Of a stretch of DNA of 64,000 bases, positions 1-9,850 are shown in pieces. Both the position numbers and the translations under genes were made by a program. The DNA lies in NCBI RefSeq assembly GCF_000308655.1, contig NZ_BAGC01000003.1, positions 1-64,000 on the forward strand, read 5' to 3'. The DNA is from Nocardia niigatensis NBRC 100131 (GTDB lineage Bacteria; Actinomycetota; Actinomycetes; Mycobacteriales; Mycobacteriaceae). Position 1 is the first letter of the stretch. Every line of letters begins with the position of its first letter. Under the pieces are notes generated by a model that made no database searches, was not told where the DNA came from, and worked only from the letters and a program-made list of their open reading frames with translations.

Positions 1-1
1 G

Positions 2-802
2 GCCGCGGCCGAACCGGTCGAGGCCGCGGCTCCGGTGGCGGCCGTGCCCGTCGGCGATGCCGTGCTGCAGGAGATCGAGGCGGCGTGGGCCGATATCCGC
101 GCCAAGGTGCGTGATTTCGGTGCGGCGGTGCAGGCCTTGCTGACCGGGGCCAGTGTGGCCCGGGTCGAGGGGGAGACGATCGTCTTCGCGCATCTGCACG
201 CGCCGCTGGCGCAGCGGTTGTCGCAGCCGCAGAACCTGGACGCGGTGCGGTCGGCGGTCCGGGCCGTGCTGGGCCGGGATCACGACGTGCGGTGGGAGGT
301 CGGGGGACCGGCCGCCGGTGGCGGAGCGCCGGCCAAGGCGGCGGCGACCCGTGGCCCGGCGAGTGGTCAGCCCGCGCCGAAGAAGGCCGCGCAGAAGTTC
401 TCACGGCCGAGTCAGGCCAAGGCCGCGGCGGCGCCGGTCGCCGAGCCCGCGGCGGCGAGCGGCTGGGGGAGCGCCCCCACACCCGCCGCGCCGACCGCTC
501 CGGCGCCCGCGGACCCGGGTCCTGCGGGCGGGGATCCGTTCGATGCGGACAGTGCCCGTTTCGCGCCGCCCGACGACGATATTCCGCTGCCTGACGGGCC
601 CGACCTTCCGGATGATCCCGGGCCCGGGGACTACTCGCCGGTAGGTTATGACGGCGTCCCACCTGCTACTACGCCGGAGGAGGAGCGGGAGATGCTGGAG
701 GAGTCGGCGAAGCCGGTGCCTCCGGAGGAGCGCCGCGACCCGGATGAGGTGGCCCTTGCGCTGCTGCGGTCGGAGTTGGGGGCCACACCTCTCGAGGGTT
801 GA
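2..802 (+). CDS. dnaX: DNA polymerase III subunit gamma/tau, C-terminal part
   Basis: The frame is open to the left edge, so the 5' part of the gene is outside the window. The visible ~266 codons hold the end of the folded C-terminal region (VLQEIEAAWADIRAKV, then FAHLHAPLAQRL) followed by a long Ala/Pro-rich and acidic tail (PPDDDIPLPDGPDLPDDPG), as in actinobacterial DnaX. The protein is the clamp-loader scaffold of the replicative polymerase. Its identity is supported by position: the same flank of recR/ybaB holds dnaX in mycobacteria. The GTG at 35 is internal and not the real start. No terminator is obvious after the TGA. Confidence 0.85.
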   Translation, partial: AAAEPVEAAAPVAAVPVGDAVLQEIEAAWADIRAKVRDFGAAVQALLTGASVARVEGETIVFAHLHAPLAQRLSQPQNLDAVRSAVRAVLGRDHDVRWEVGGPAAGGGAPAKAAATRGPASGQPAPKKAAQKFSRPSQAKAAAAPVAEPAAASGWGSAPTPAAPTAPAPADPGPAGGDPFDADSARFAPPDDDIPLPDGPDLPDDPGPGDYSPVGYDGVPPATTPEEEREMLEESAKPVPPEERRDPDEVALALLRSELGATPLEG

Positions 803-841
803 CAGTTCCCCTGGGGGCCGACTTAAGTTAACCGGAGTTCG

Positions 842-858
842 CATAGTTCGGTACTATG
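842..858. promoter_or_regulatory. Palindrome upstream of fadA, possible operator
   Basis: CATAGT-5 nt-ACTATG forms a perfect 6-bp-arm inverted repeat in the 256-bp gap between dnaX and fadA, next to an AT-richer stretch holding ACTTAAGT. The position fits regulation of the fadA-fadB operon, but no regulator gene is adjacent. Role inferred only from symmetry and location. Confidence 0.35.
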
Positions 859-1058
859 ATCGGGTGGCCGTGAGTATCGGTTTCGCGAGGTTCTAAGGTA
901 TGCCCAGGCGTACGGGTTACTGGAGCGTCAAGAAACCTGCTCGTGACGATGTTTGTACACCGTCAGGCGGTCGGTCGTAAGGCCGGTCGGCGAGGTTATG
1001 GCCATGGCACTGCCCGCACAACGCGGTGACGGCGCACCCAAGAGAGGAAAACTCCGAT

Positions 1059-2270
<1,212 letters not shown>

Positions 2271-2307
2271 CGCCCACCGACTTTTCTCAAGGGAGACACG
2301 AAAAACT

Positions 2308-4461
2308 ATGACCGAGAACATGATCGGCTGGGAAAAGGACGCCGACGGCATCGTCGTGCTGACCATGGACGACCCGAACCAGGGCGCCAACACCATGAAC
2401 CAGCTCTACAAGGACTCCATGCGGGCCACCGTGGACCGCCTGGTCGCCGAGAAGGACGACATCACCGGTGTCGTCATCACCTCCGCGAAGAAGACCTTCT
2501 TCGCCGGCGGTGACCTCAAGAACATGATGCAGACCACCCCGGCGGACGCCGCGGCCATCATGGAAGAGCTGACCTTCATCAAGGACGACCTGCGTCGCCT
2601 GGAAACCCTTGGCAAGCCGGTGGTTTCGGCCATCAACGGCGCTGCCCTGGGCGGCGGCCTGGAGATCACCCTGGCCACCCACCACCGCATCGCGGCTGAC
2701 ATCAAGGCCGTGCAGCTGGGTCTGCCCGAGGTCTCGCTCGGCCTGCTCCCCGCCGGTGGCGGCGTCACCCGCATCACCCGCATGCTCGGCATCGCGAACG
2801 GCCTGATGGGCGTGCTGCTGCAGGGCCAGAAGTTCACCGCGCAGAAGGCCAAGGCCACCGGCCTCATCCACGAGACCGTCGCCTCCGTCGAGGAACTGGT
2901 CCCGGCCGCCAAGGCGTGGATCAAGGCCAACCCCGAGGGCGGCGTGCAGCCGTGGGACGTCAAGGGCTACAAGATCCCGGGCGGCACTCCGTCCAGCCCG
3001 GCGCTGGCCGCCAACCTCCCGGCCTTCCCGGCCAACCTGCGCAAGCAGCTCAAGGGCCAGAACATGCCGGCCCCGCAGGCCATCATGGCCGCCGCGGTCG
3101 AGGGCGCCCAGGTCGACTTCGACAACGCCTCGCTGATCGAGTCGCGCTACTTCGTGTCCCTGCTGACCGGCCCGGTCGCCAAGAACATGATCCAGGCGTT
3201 CTTCTTCGACCTGCAGCACATCAACAACGGCGGTTCGCGTCCGAAGGACGTGCCGAAGCGTGAGATCAAGAAGGTCGGCGTGATCGGCGCGGGCATGATG
3301 GGCGCGGGCATCGCGTACGTCACCGCCAAGGCCGGCATCGACGTCGTCCTCAAGGACGTCACCATCGAGGCCGCCAACAAGGGCAAGGACTACTCGGTCA
3401 AGCTCGAGGAGAAGGCCCTCTCCCGTGGCAAGACCACCGAGGAGAAGTCCAAGACCCTGCTCGACCGCATCAAGCCGACCGCCGACGCGGCCGACTTCGC
3501 CGGTGTCGACTTCGTCATCGAGGCCGTGTTCGAGAACCCCGATCTGAAGGCCAAGGTCTTCCAGGAGATCGAGGACATCGTGGACGCCGACGCGCTGCTC
3601 GGCTCCAACACCTCGACCCTGCCGATCACCCTGCTGGCCAACGGCGTGAAGCGGGCCGAGGACTTCATCGGCATCCACTTCTTCTCGCCGGTCGACAAGA
3701 TGCCGCTGGTCGAGATCATCAAGGGCGAGAAGACCTCCGACGAGGCACTGGCCCGGGTGTACGACTACACCCTCGCGATCCGCAAGACCCCGATCGTGGT
3801 GAACGACTCGCGCGGCTTCTACACCTCGCGCGTCATCGGCAAGTTCATCAACGAGGCCATCATGATGCTCGGTGAGGGCATCGACCCGCAGACCATCGAG
3901 CAGGCCGGTCTGCAGGCGGGCTACCCGGCGGCGCCGCTGAAGCTGTCGGACGAGCTGAACTTCACCACCATGCAGAAGATCTACAAGGAGACCGCCGAGG
4001 CGATCACCGCCGCCGGCGGCGAGATCGACGCCGCCTCGGGCGCGACCGCGCAGATCCTCGACAAGATGGTGGGCGAGTTCGACCGCAAGGGCAAGGCCGG
4101 CGGCGCGGGCTTCTACGACTACGTCGACGGCAAGGCCACCGGTCTGTGGTCGGAGCTGCGCTCCACCTTCAAGACCTCGACCGCGCTCCCCGAGGGTGTC
4201 ACCCTGCAGGACCTCAAGGACCGCATGCTGTTCGCCGAGGCCATCGAGACCCAGAAGTGCTTCGACGAGAACGTGCTGACCTCGACCGCCGACGCCAACA
4301 TCGGCTCGATCTTCGGTATCGGCTTCCCGGCCTGGACCGGTGGCACCCACCAGTTCATCGTGGGCTACCCGGGTGGACAGGAAGCCTTCGTGGCCCGCGC
4401 CGACGAGCTGGCCGCCAAGTTCGGCAGCCGCTTCGAGGTTCCGGCTTCGCTGCGCAAGTAG
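2308..4461 (+). CDS. fadB: Trifunctional enzyme alpha subunit: enoyl-CoA hydratase / 3-hydroxyacyl-CoA dehydrogenase
   Basis: A 717-aa protein (mycobacterial FadB is about 720). The N-terminal crotonase domain (residues 1-300) keeps both catalytic glutamates, Glu119 in GGGLEITLATH and Glu141 in LPEVSLGLLPAGGG. The dehydrogenase part begins at about residue 320 with the NAD motif VGVIGAGMMGAGIAY; His457 in GIHFFSPVDKMPL is the expected catalytic histidine. A C-terminal dehydrogenase domain completes the protein. ATG with AAGGGAGACA upstream. With FadA it catalyses hydration, oxidation and thiolysis of acyl-CoA in the cytosol. A strong terminator follows. Confidence 0.93.
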   Translation: MTENMIGWEKDADGIVVLTMDDPNQGANTMNQLYKDSMRATVDRLVAEKDDITGVVITSAKKTFFAGGDLKNMMQTTPADAAAIMEELTFIKDDLRRLETLGKPVVSAINGAALGGGLEITLATHHRIAADIKAVQLGLPEVSLGLLPAGGGVTRITRMLGIANGLMGVLLQGQKFTAQKAKATGLIHETVASVEELVPAAKAWIKANPEGGVQPWDVKGYKIPGGTPSSPALAANLPAFPANLRKQLKGQNMPAPQAIMAAAVEGAQVDFDNASLIESRYFVSLLTGPVAKNMIQAFFFDLQHINNGGSRPKDVPKREIKKVGVIGAGMMGAGIAYVTAKAGIDVVLKDVTIEAANKGKDYSVKLEEKALSRGKTTEEKSKTLLDRIKPTADAADFAGVDFVIEAVFENPDLKAKVFQEIEDIVDADALLGSNTSTLPITLLANGVKRAEDFIGIHFFSPVDKMPLVEIIKGEKTSDEALARVYDYTLAIRKTPIVVNDSRGFYTSRVIGKFINEAIMMLGEGIDPQTIEQAGLQAGYPAAPLKLSDELNFTTMQKIYKETAEAITAAGGEIDAASGATAQILDKMVGEFDRKGKAGGAGFYDYVDGKATGLWSELRSTFKTSTALPEGVTLQDLKDRMLFAEAIETQKCFDENVLTSTADANIGSIFGIGFPAWTGGTHQFIVGYPGGQEAFVARADELAAKFGSRFEVPASLRK

Positions 4462-4486
4462 TACCGGCGCTCCAGCGCTGAAATAC

Positions 4487-4527
4487 CCGGCCCGGGTCGC
4501 GAATACGCGACCCGGGCCGGTTGTTTT
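4487..4527 (+). terminator. Intrinsic terminator of fadA-fadB
   Basis: Perfect 14-bp inverted repeat (CCGGCCCGGGTCGC and its complement) with a 6-nt loop, followed by TTGTTTT. It lies 25 bp after the fadB stop. Confidence 0.85.
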
Positions 4528-4641
4528 ACAGGTACGGGGCGAGGATCGGCCCGGACGCCACAGCTGGGTGAAAGGGGCACACGCCCGTGCGGTCCGCGCT
4601 ACGTTGGAAGTTGCGCGTGAGAACACCGGAGGCAGATCCAG

Positions 4642-7600
4642 ATGAATCCACAGGCGCGCCCGGGCGGCTCGCGGAGTGAGCAGACCCCTCCCGAAAACTC
4701 CACGCAGTCCTACCTTCCCGTGACCATCGACGACGAGCTCGAGGCCATGGGCCTGTTCGACGCGAAGGAGATCGGGCGGGGCGGTTTCGGGGTGGTGTAT
4801 CGCTGTGCGCAGCGCGCCCTGGACCGGGTGGTGGCGGTCAAGGTGCTGTCCACCGAGATCGACGACGAGAGCCGGGAGCGGTTCCTGCGTGAGGAACACG
4901 CCATGGGCCGGCTGTCCGGGCATCCGAACATCGTCGACATTCTGCAGGTGGACGTGACGCCCAGCGGGCAGCCGTTCATCGTGATGCCCTACGCCACCCG
5001 CGGTTCCCTGGAGCAGGTGGTGCGCGACAGCGGGCCGCTGTCCTGGACGGATTCGCTGCGGGTCGGGGTGAAACTGGCGGGGGCCATCGAGACCGCGCAC
5101 CGGGCCGAGGTGCTGCACCGGGATGTGAAGCCGGCCAATGTGCTGCTGAGCCGGTACGGGGAGCCGCAGCTCACCGACTTCGGAATCGCCCGCATCCCAG
5201 GGGGTTTCCGCACCTCGACCAGTCTGATCACCGGTTCGCCCGCGTTCACCGCGCCCGAGGTGCTCAAGGGCGACGAGCCGACCGTGCGCTCGGATGTGTA
5301 CGGGCTCGGTTCCACCCTCTTCGCGCTGCTGACCGGTCACGCCGCCTTCGAACGGCGGGCCGGGGAGAAGATCGTGGCGCAGTTCCTGCGCATCACCAGC
5401 CAGCCGGTGCCGGATCTGCGGGAGCTCGAGATCCCGGCCGACGTGGCCGCGGCCATCGAGGCCGCCATGTCGCCGGAGCCGCGCGAAAGGCCCGGTAGCG
5501 CCGTGGAATTCGGCGAGCTGCTGCGCACCGTGCAGGGCGAGCACGGACAGACCCCGGACGAGATGGCGCTGATCGACGGGGCCGGGACCGGCGCCGACGG
5601 CGCGGATTCCGCTGTCACCGGGACGCATTCGCGCCGGCGCTCACACACCGTGATCGCCGTTCCGCCCACCCGCTCGCTGACGCTGCGCCCGCAGGGCAAC
5701 CCCAGCGCCGTCTTCGGATCCGGCGCTGCCGGGGTCGTCGGCAATACGCTGCCGCCCACGGCCACAACGAAATTCCTGCCCCCGACCCCGCCGCGCGAGC
5801 CGATTCCGCGTCCCCGGCTGCTGGAACCGCTGCGTGCCGGCGGTCGCCGCCGGCTGGCGATGATCCACGCCCCGGCCGGATTCGGCAAGAGCACGCTCGC
5901 CGCGCAGTGGTGCGCCGAGCTCACCGATCGCGGGGTGACGGTGGCCTGGATCGGCATCGACCGTGACGACGACAACGAGGTGTGGCTGCTGGCCCACATC
6001 ATCGCCGCCATCCGCAAGGTGCGGCCGGAGATCGGCGCGGGACTCGAGCAGCTGCTGGAGGAGCGGCCCGCCGAGGCGGTGCCGTACGCGGTGTCGGCGC
6101 TGATCGACGAGGTGCACGCGAGCGGCAGCCCGGTGGTCGTGGTGGTGGACGACTGGCACCGGATCACCGACGCGGGGGCGCAGCGGGTGATGGAGTCGCT
6201 GCTCGACAACTGTTCGCACGACCTGCGTTTCGTCATCACCAGCCGGGAGCGGACCGGGCTGCCGCTGAGCCGCCTGCAGGTGGCCGACGAACTGGTGGAG
6301 ATCGGATCCGGCCAGCTGCGGCTCACCGCGGCGGAGACCCGGCAGATCCTGGTCGAGCACCTGGGGCTGGAGCTGAGCGACAAGCAGGTGGAGCAGATCC
6401 ACACCGCCACCGACGGCTGGCCCGCCGCGATCCAGCTGGCGGGGCTGTCGCTGCGCTCGGCCGATCACGACGTGGACCGGCTGATCACCGGACTCTCCGG
6501 CGACAACCAGGCGATTCGCGAATATCTCGCCGAGGACGTGCTCGGCGCCATCGAGCCGCGCATGCTCGAATTCCTCACCGCCATAGCGGTTCCCGAACGT
6601 GTGAACGCCTCGCTGGCCGAGGCGCTGTCCGGTGCGAAGGACGCCGCCGATCTGCTGGATCAGGCCGAGCGGCGAGAACTGTTCGTGCACCGCGTCGCCG
6701 ACGATCCGAGCTGGTACCGGATGCAGCCGATGGTGGCCGAGCACTTGCGCGCCCGCCTGGACCGGGCCCAGCCCGGGCAGCTGAAGAAGTTGCACGGCAA
6801 GGCCTCTCGCTGGTTCGCCGAGCACAATCTGATCAAGCAGTCGGTCGATCACGCGCTGGCCGCCACCGATCTGAAGTACGCGCTCGACCTGGTCGAGAAG
6901 GGCGGCATGGACCTGATCGACAGTTCCCGGCTGGCGACCCTGTTCGGCATGGTGTCGAAACTGCCGGTGCAGCAGGTGACTTCGCGCTCCAAGCTGCTGA
7001 TGGCGCTGGCCCGCGCGAATGTGAACCTGCAGCAGTCCGGTGCGGCCCGCACCACGCTGGGCCGGTTGTCGAACATGCTGGCGCGCGGCGGTGCCGACGA
7101 TGCCGAGACGGTGAACCAGCGCTGTCAGGCGGCGGTGCTGGCGGCCGCCGACCAGGTGGCCCGCGACCGCACCGAGGGCGTGCTCGACAAGATCACCGAA
7201 TGCCTGAAGCTGGCCGACGAACTCCCGGCGTGGACGGTGTCGACGGCCGCGAATCTGGCCTCCTTCGTGCGCCTGTGCGACTTCGACTTCGACGGCGCGC
7301 GGGACATGCAGGAGTGGGCCGCGCCCTATCACGCGCGGTCGGCCGATCCGCTGGGGGAGGTGTTCGGGCGGTGCGCGCAGGGCGCCATCGCCTACGAGCA
7401 GCTCGATATCGACACCGCCACCCGCTGTTTCGAACATGCCTGGCAGACCGCCCGCGATCGCGCGGGGTCCCGCTCGGATTCGACGCGGGTCGCGGCCGCG
7501 CTGCTGGGTGAGGTGGCCTACCGGCGCGGTGATCTCGACAGTGCCGAGCGGCTGCTGGATCAGAGTCACGAACTGACCGCGCGGGTCGGTCCGGTGGACT

Positions 7601-8250
7601 TCCTGGTCACCATCTTCGTGAGCGGCGCCCGGGTGAAGGCGGTCCGCGGCGACCTGGAGACCGCCGCGGCGCGCCTGGACGAGGGCGCGCGCATCGCCGC
7701 CGACCGCCGGCTCACCCGGCTGACCGCCCAGGTCGGGGCCGAGCGGCTGCGGCTGGGCCTGCCCGCCGACGCGCTGACCGCGGGCCTGGTCACCGATCCT
7801 TCGATTCGCCAGCTGCGGCACGCCACCGGTGCGGCGGCGCTGGCCGCCGAGGCCGAGGAGATCGCGACCATCCGGGCGCTGCTGGCCCGGCACTATCGCG
7901 GCGAGGACCGGGCCACCGACGACCTGGCCCCGCTCGGCACCGACGACACCGCGGTCAAGCACGCCCGCGCCCTGTATTCGCGCATCCGCGAACAACATCG
8001 GCCGCGGGCCGAACTCGACGCGGCGCTGCTGCTGGCCGAATGCCTGTCGGTCTCCGGGTGGCTCGGGGAGTCCATCGCGGTGCTGACGCCGGTGGTGATC
8101 CGCTGCGCCGGGCTGGGCTGGTCCCGGCCGCTGCTCGATGCGGGGCCCGGAGTGGTGAACATTCTGCGGACCATGCGCCACGAGATGCCGCTGGGCGCCG
8201 ATACCGAGACGCCGGACCTGCCGCGCCGATTTCTGGATTCCCTGCTCTGA
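4642..8250 (+). CDS. PknK-like Ser/Thr protein kinase fused to a MalT-type ATPase
   Basis: A 1202-aa soluble regulator. Kinase domain at residues ~25-295: glycine loop GRGGFGVVY, Lys67 in VAVKVL, catalytic HRDVKPAN (Asp161), DFG Asp179 and the APE-like FTAPEVLKG. A Pro-rich linker is followed by a signal-transducing ATPase with P-loop APAGFGKST (Lys416) and Walker-B-like VVVVDDWH, then a helical repeat region to the end. This layout matches mycobacterial PknK (about 1110 aa), which controls transcription and translation. No LuxR-type helix-turn-helix is evident at the C-terminus, so output is probably by phosphorylation. ATG with GGAGG 7 nt upstream. It lies between lipid genes, but no operon link is seen. 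Confidence 0.82.
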   Translation: MNPQARPGGSRSEQTPPENSTQSYLPVTIDDELEAMGLFDAKEIGRGGFGVVYRCAQRALDRVVAVKVLSTEIDDESRERFLREEHAMGRLSGHPNIVDILQVDVTPSGQPFIVMPYATRGSLEQVVRDSGPLSWTDSLRVGVKLAGAIETAHRAEVLHRDVKPANVLLSRYGEPQLTDFGIARIPGGFRTSTSLITGSPAFTAPEVLKGDEPTVRSDVYGLGSTLFALLTGHAAFERRAGEKIVAQFLRITSQPVPDLRELEIPADVAAAIEAAMSPEPRERPGSAVEFGELLRTVQGEHGQTPDEMALIDGAGTGADGADSAVTGTHSRRRSHTVIAVPPTRSLTLRPQGNPSAVFGSGAAGVVGNTLPPTATTKFLPPTPPREPIPRPRLLEPLRAGGRRRLAMIHAPAGFGKSTLAAQWCAELTDRGVTVAWIGIDRDDDNEVWLLAHIIAAIRKVRPEIGAGLEQLLEERPAEAVPYAVSALIDEVHASGSPVVVVVDDWHRITDAGAQRVMESLLDNCSHDLRFVITSRERTGLPLSRLQVADELVEIGSGQLRLTAAETRQILVEHLGLELSDKQVEQIHTATDGWPAAIQLAGLSLRSADHDVDRLITGLSGDNQAIREYLAEDVLGAIEPRMLEFLTAIAVPERVNASLAEALSGAKDAADLLDQAERRELFVHRVADDPSWYRMQPMVAEHLRARLDRAQPGQLKKLHGKASRWFAEHNLIKQSVDHALAATDLKYALDLVEKGGMDLIDSSRLATLFGMVSKLPVQQVTSRSKLLMALARANVNLQQSGAARTTLGRLSNMLARGGADDAETVNQRCQAAVLAAADQVARDRTEGVLDKITECLKLADELPAWTVSTAANLASFVRLCDFDFDGARDMQEWAAPYHARSADPLGEVFGRCAQGAIAYEQLDIDTATRCFEHAWQTARDRAGSRSDSTRVAAALLGEVAYRRGDLDSAERLLDQSHELTARVGPVDFLVTIFVSGARVKAVRGDLETAAARLDEGARIAADRRLTRLTAQVGAERLRLGLPADALTAGLVTDPSIRQLRHATGAAALAAEAEEIATIRALLARHYRGEDRATDDLAPLGTDDTAVKHARALYSRIREQHRPRAELDAALLLAECLSVSGWLGESIAVLTPVVIRCAGLGWSRPLLDAGPGVVNILRTMRHEMPLGADTETPDLPRRFLDSLL

Positions 8251-8310
8251 ACGGCGGATCGCGGGCATCCAGGCTTCATCCAGCCTATTCACAGGGTTTC
8301 TCGAGGAATC

Positions 8311-9798
8311 GTGTCGAGAATCGCCGACGTGCCTGTGACGCCGATGCTGCAATCACCGCCCGCCGTGCCGCCGGCGCCGCAGTTGCCCGCACAGACCCAG
8401 TCCGGGTTCGGCGGCGGGTTCCACCACGGGGTTTCGCTGCTGCACGGCTGGCTGCCCCAGGTGATCACCTTCGTCGCGGTCTTGCTGCTGGTGGTGGCGT
8501 TCGCGCGGGCCACCCGCCGGTGGTGGCTGCTGTGGGTGCCGGCCAGTGTGGCGTTCGCGCTCGGCGTGGTGTGGGCGTCGTGGATTTACACCAATGACGA
8601 GGGGCTGGCCTCGGATCCGGCGCCGGCACTGCTGTGGGTCGCGATCGGCCTGGCGGGCGCGGCGCTGGCGGCCGCGGTGGTCGGCATCCGGACCGGCGGC
8701 TGGTGGCAGCGGATCGTGGCGGTGCTGGCGGTGCCGGCGGCGCTGCTCAACGTGGGTGTCGTGCTGAATCAATGGGTGGGCTACTACCCGACCGCGAACG
8801 CGGCCTGGGCCGCCCTGACCGCGGAACCGCTGCCGCACCAGACCAGCCTGGATGCGCTGGCGTCGCTGCGGAACACGAATGTGGGCGCCGGGCGGATCGT
8901 GCCGGTGGACATTCCGGAATCGGGCAGCCATTTCAATCACCGCACCGAATACGTGTACCTGCCGCCGGCCTGGTTCCGGGGCGACGAGCCGCCCGCGCTG
9001 CCGACGGTCATGATGATCGGCGGCGAGTTCAATACGCCCGCGGACTGGGTGCGCAGCGGTCAGATCATGGGCGGCGTGGACGATTTCGCGAAGTCCAACA
9101 ACGGTCGGACGCCGATCCTGGTGTTCGTCGATTCCGGCGGCAGCTTCAACAACGACACCGAGTGCGTGAACGGCCCACGCGGTGACGCCGCCGACCACCT
9201 CACCAATGATGTTCCCGGATATGTGGAATCGACGTTCGGCGCCTCCGCGGACCCCGCGAAGTGGGGCATCGTCGGATGGTCCATGGGCGGCACCTGTGCG
9301 GTGGATCTGGCGACCATGCATCCGGAACTGTTCGGCACCTTCGTGGACATCGCGGGCGATATCGGTCCGGCCGCGGGCACCAAGGAGCAGACCGTCAAGC
9401 GGCTCTTCGGCGGCGACGAGCAGGCCTGGGCGGCCTTCGATCCCATGACGGTCATGCAGAAGCACGGCCCGTACGCCGACACGGTCGGCCTGTTCGACGA
9501 TCTGACGCCGCCCGCGTGGCAGAAGCGGATGGCCTCCGACCCCAAGGTGAAGGCCTACCTGCAGCAGCCCATCGACGAGAGCAAGGTCGGCATGGGCGGC
9601 AAGGACGGCGTCTTCGATACCGGCGAGGTCGGCGCGGCCGAGGCGCTCTGCGCCCAGGGGCAGCAGGTCGATATCGACTGCACGGTGCACACCACCGAGG
9701 GCGGGCATACCTGGCAGTTCGCGGCGGCGGCCTTCACCTCGTCGTTCCCGTGGATGACCGCGCGCCTGGGTCTTCCCGTGCCGGGATTGTCGTCGTAG
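8311..9798 (+). CDS. Membrane-anchored alpha/beta-hydrolase (esterase, antigen-85-like fold)
   Basis: 495 aa. The N-terminus has about four hydrophobic segments (residues ~50-155, e.g. VITFVAVLLLVVAFA and IVAVLAVPAALLNVGVV), then an extracytoplasmic esterase-D/putative-esterase domain. The nucleophile elbow is GWSMGGT (Ser324); the His is probably in TTEGGHTW near residue 468. Paired cysteines in the domain fit an exported location. Proteins of this kind in Corynebacteriales are related to mycolyltransferases, but acyl acceptor and donor cannot be told from sequence. The GTG start is the first codon of the frame after the pknK stop; an ATG 11 codons later is an alternative. Confidence 0.75.
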   Translation: MSRIADVPVTPMLQSPPAVPPAPQLPAQTQSGFGGGFHHGVSLLHGWLPQVITFVAVLLLVVAFARATRRWWLLWVPASVAFALGVVWASWIYTNDEGLASDPAPALLWVAIGLAGAALAAAVVGIRTGGWWQRIVAVLAVPAALLNVGVVLNQWVGYYPTANAAWAALTAEPLPHQTSLDALASLRNTNVGAGRIVPVDIPESGSHFNHRTEYVYLPPAWFRGDEPPALPTVMMIGGEFNTPADWVRSGQIMGGVDDFAKSNNGRTPILVFVDSGGSFNNDTECVNGPRGDAADHLTNDVPGYVESTFGASADPAKWGIVGWSMGGTCAVDLATMHPELFGTFVDIAGDIGPAAGTKEQTVKRLFGGDEQAWAAFDPMTVMQKHGPYADTVGLFDDLTPPAWQKRMASDPKVKAYLQQPIDESKVGMGGKDGVFDTGEVGAAEALCAQGQQVDIDCTVHTTEGGHTWQFAAAAFTSSFPWMTARLGLPVPGLSS

Positions 9799-9850
9799 CC
9801 GAGAGTGGGCGTGCGGCCGAACCGCACGCCCACCTGCGCTACGAGAGTTG

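Noticed and set aside
2287..5628. Very long open frame antisense to fadB and pknK
   Set aside because: Protein is low-complexity Gly/Leu/Val/Asp/His without domains, a mirror of biased third positions in the real plus-strand genes.
5641..8352. 903-codon open frame antisense to pknK
   Set aside because: No recognisable domain; exact shadow of the kinase gene.
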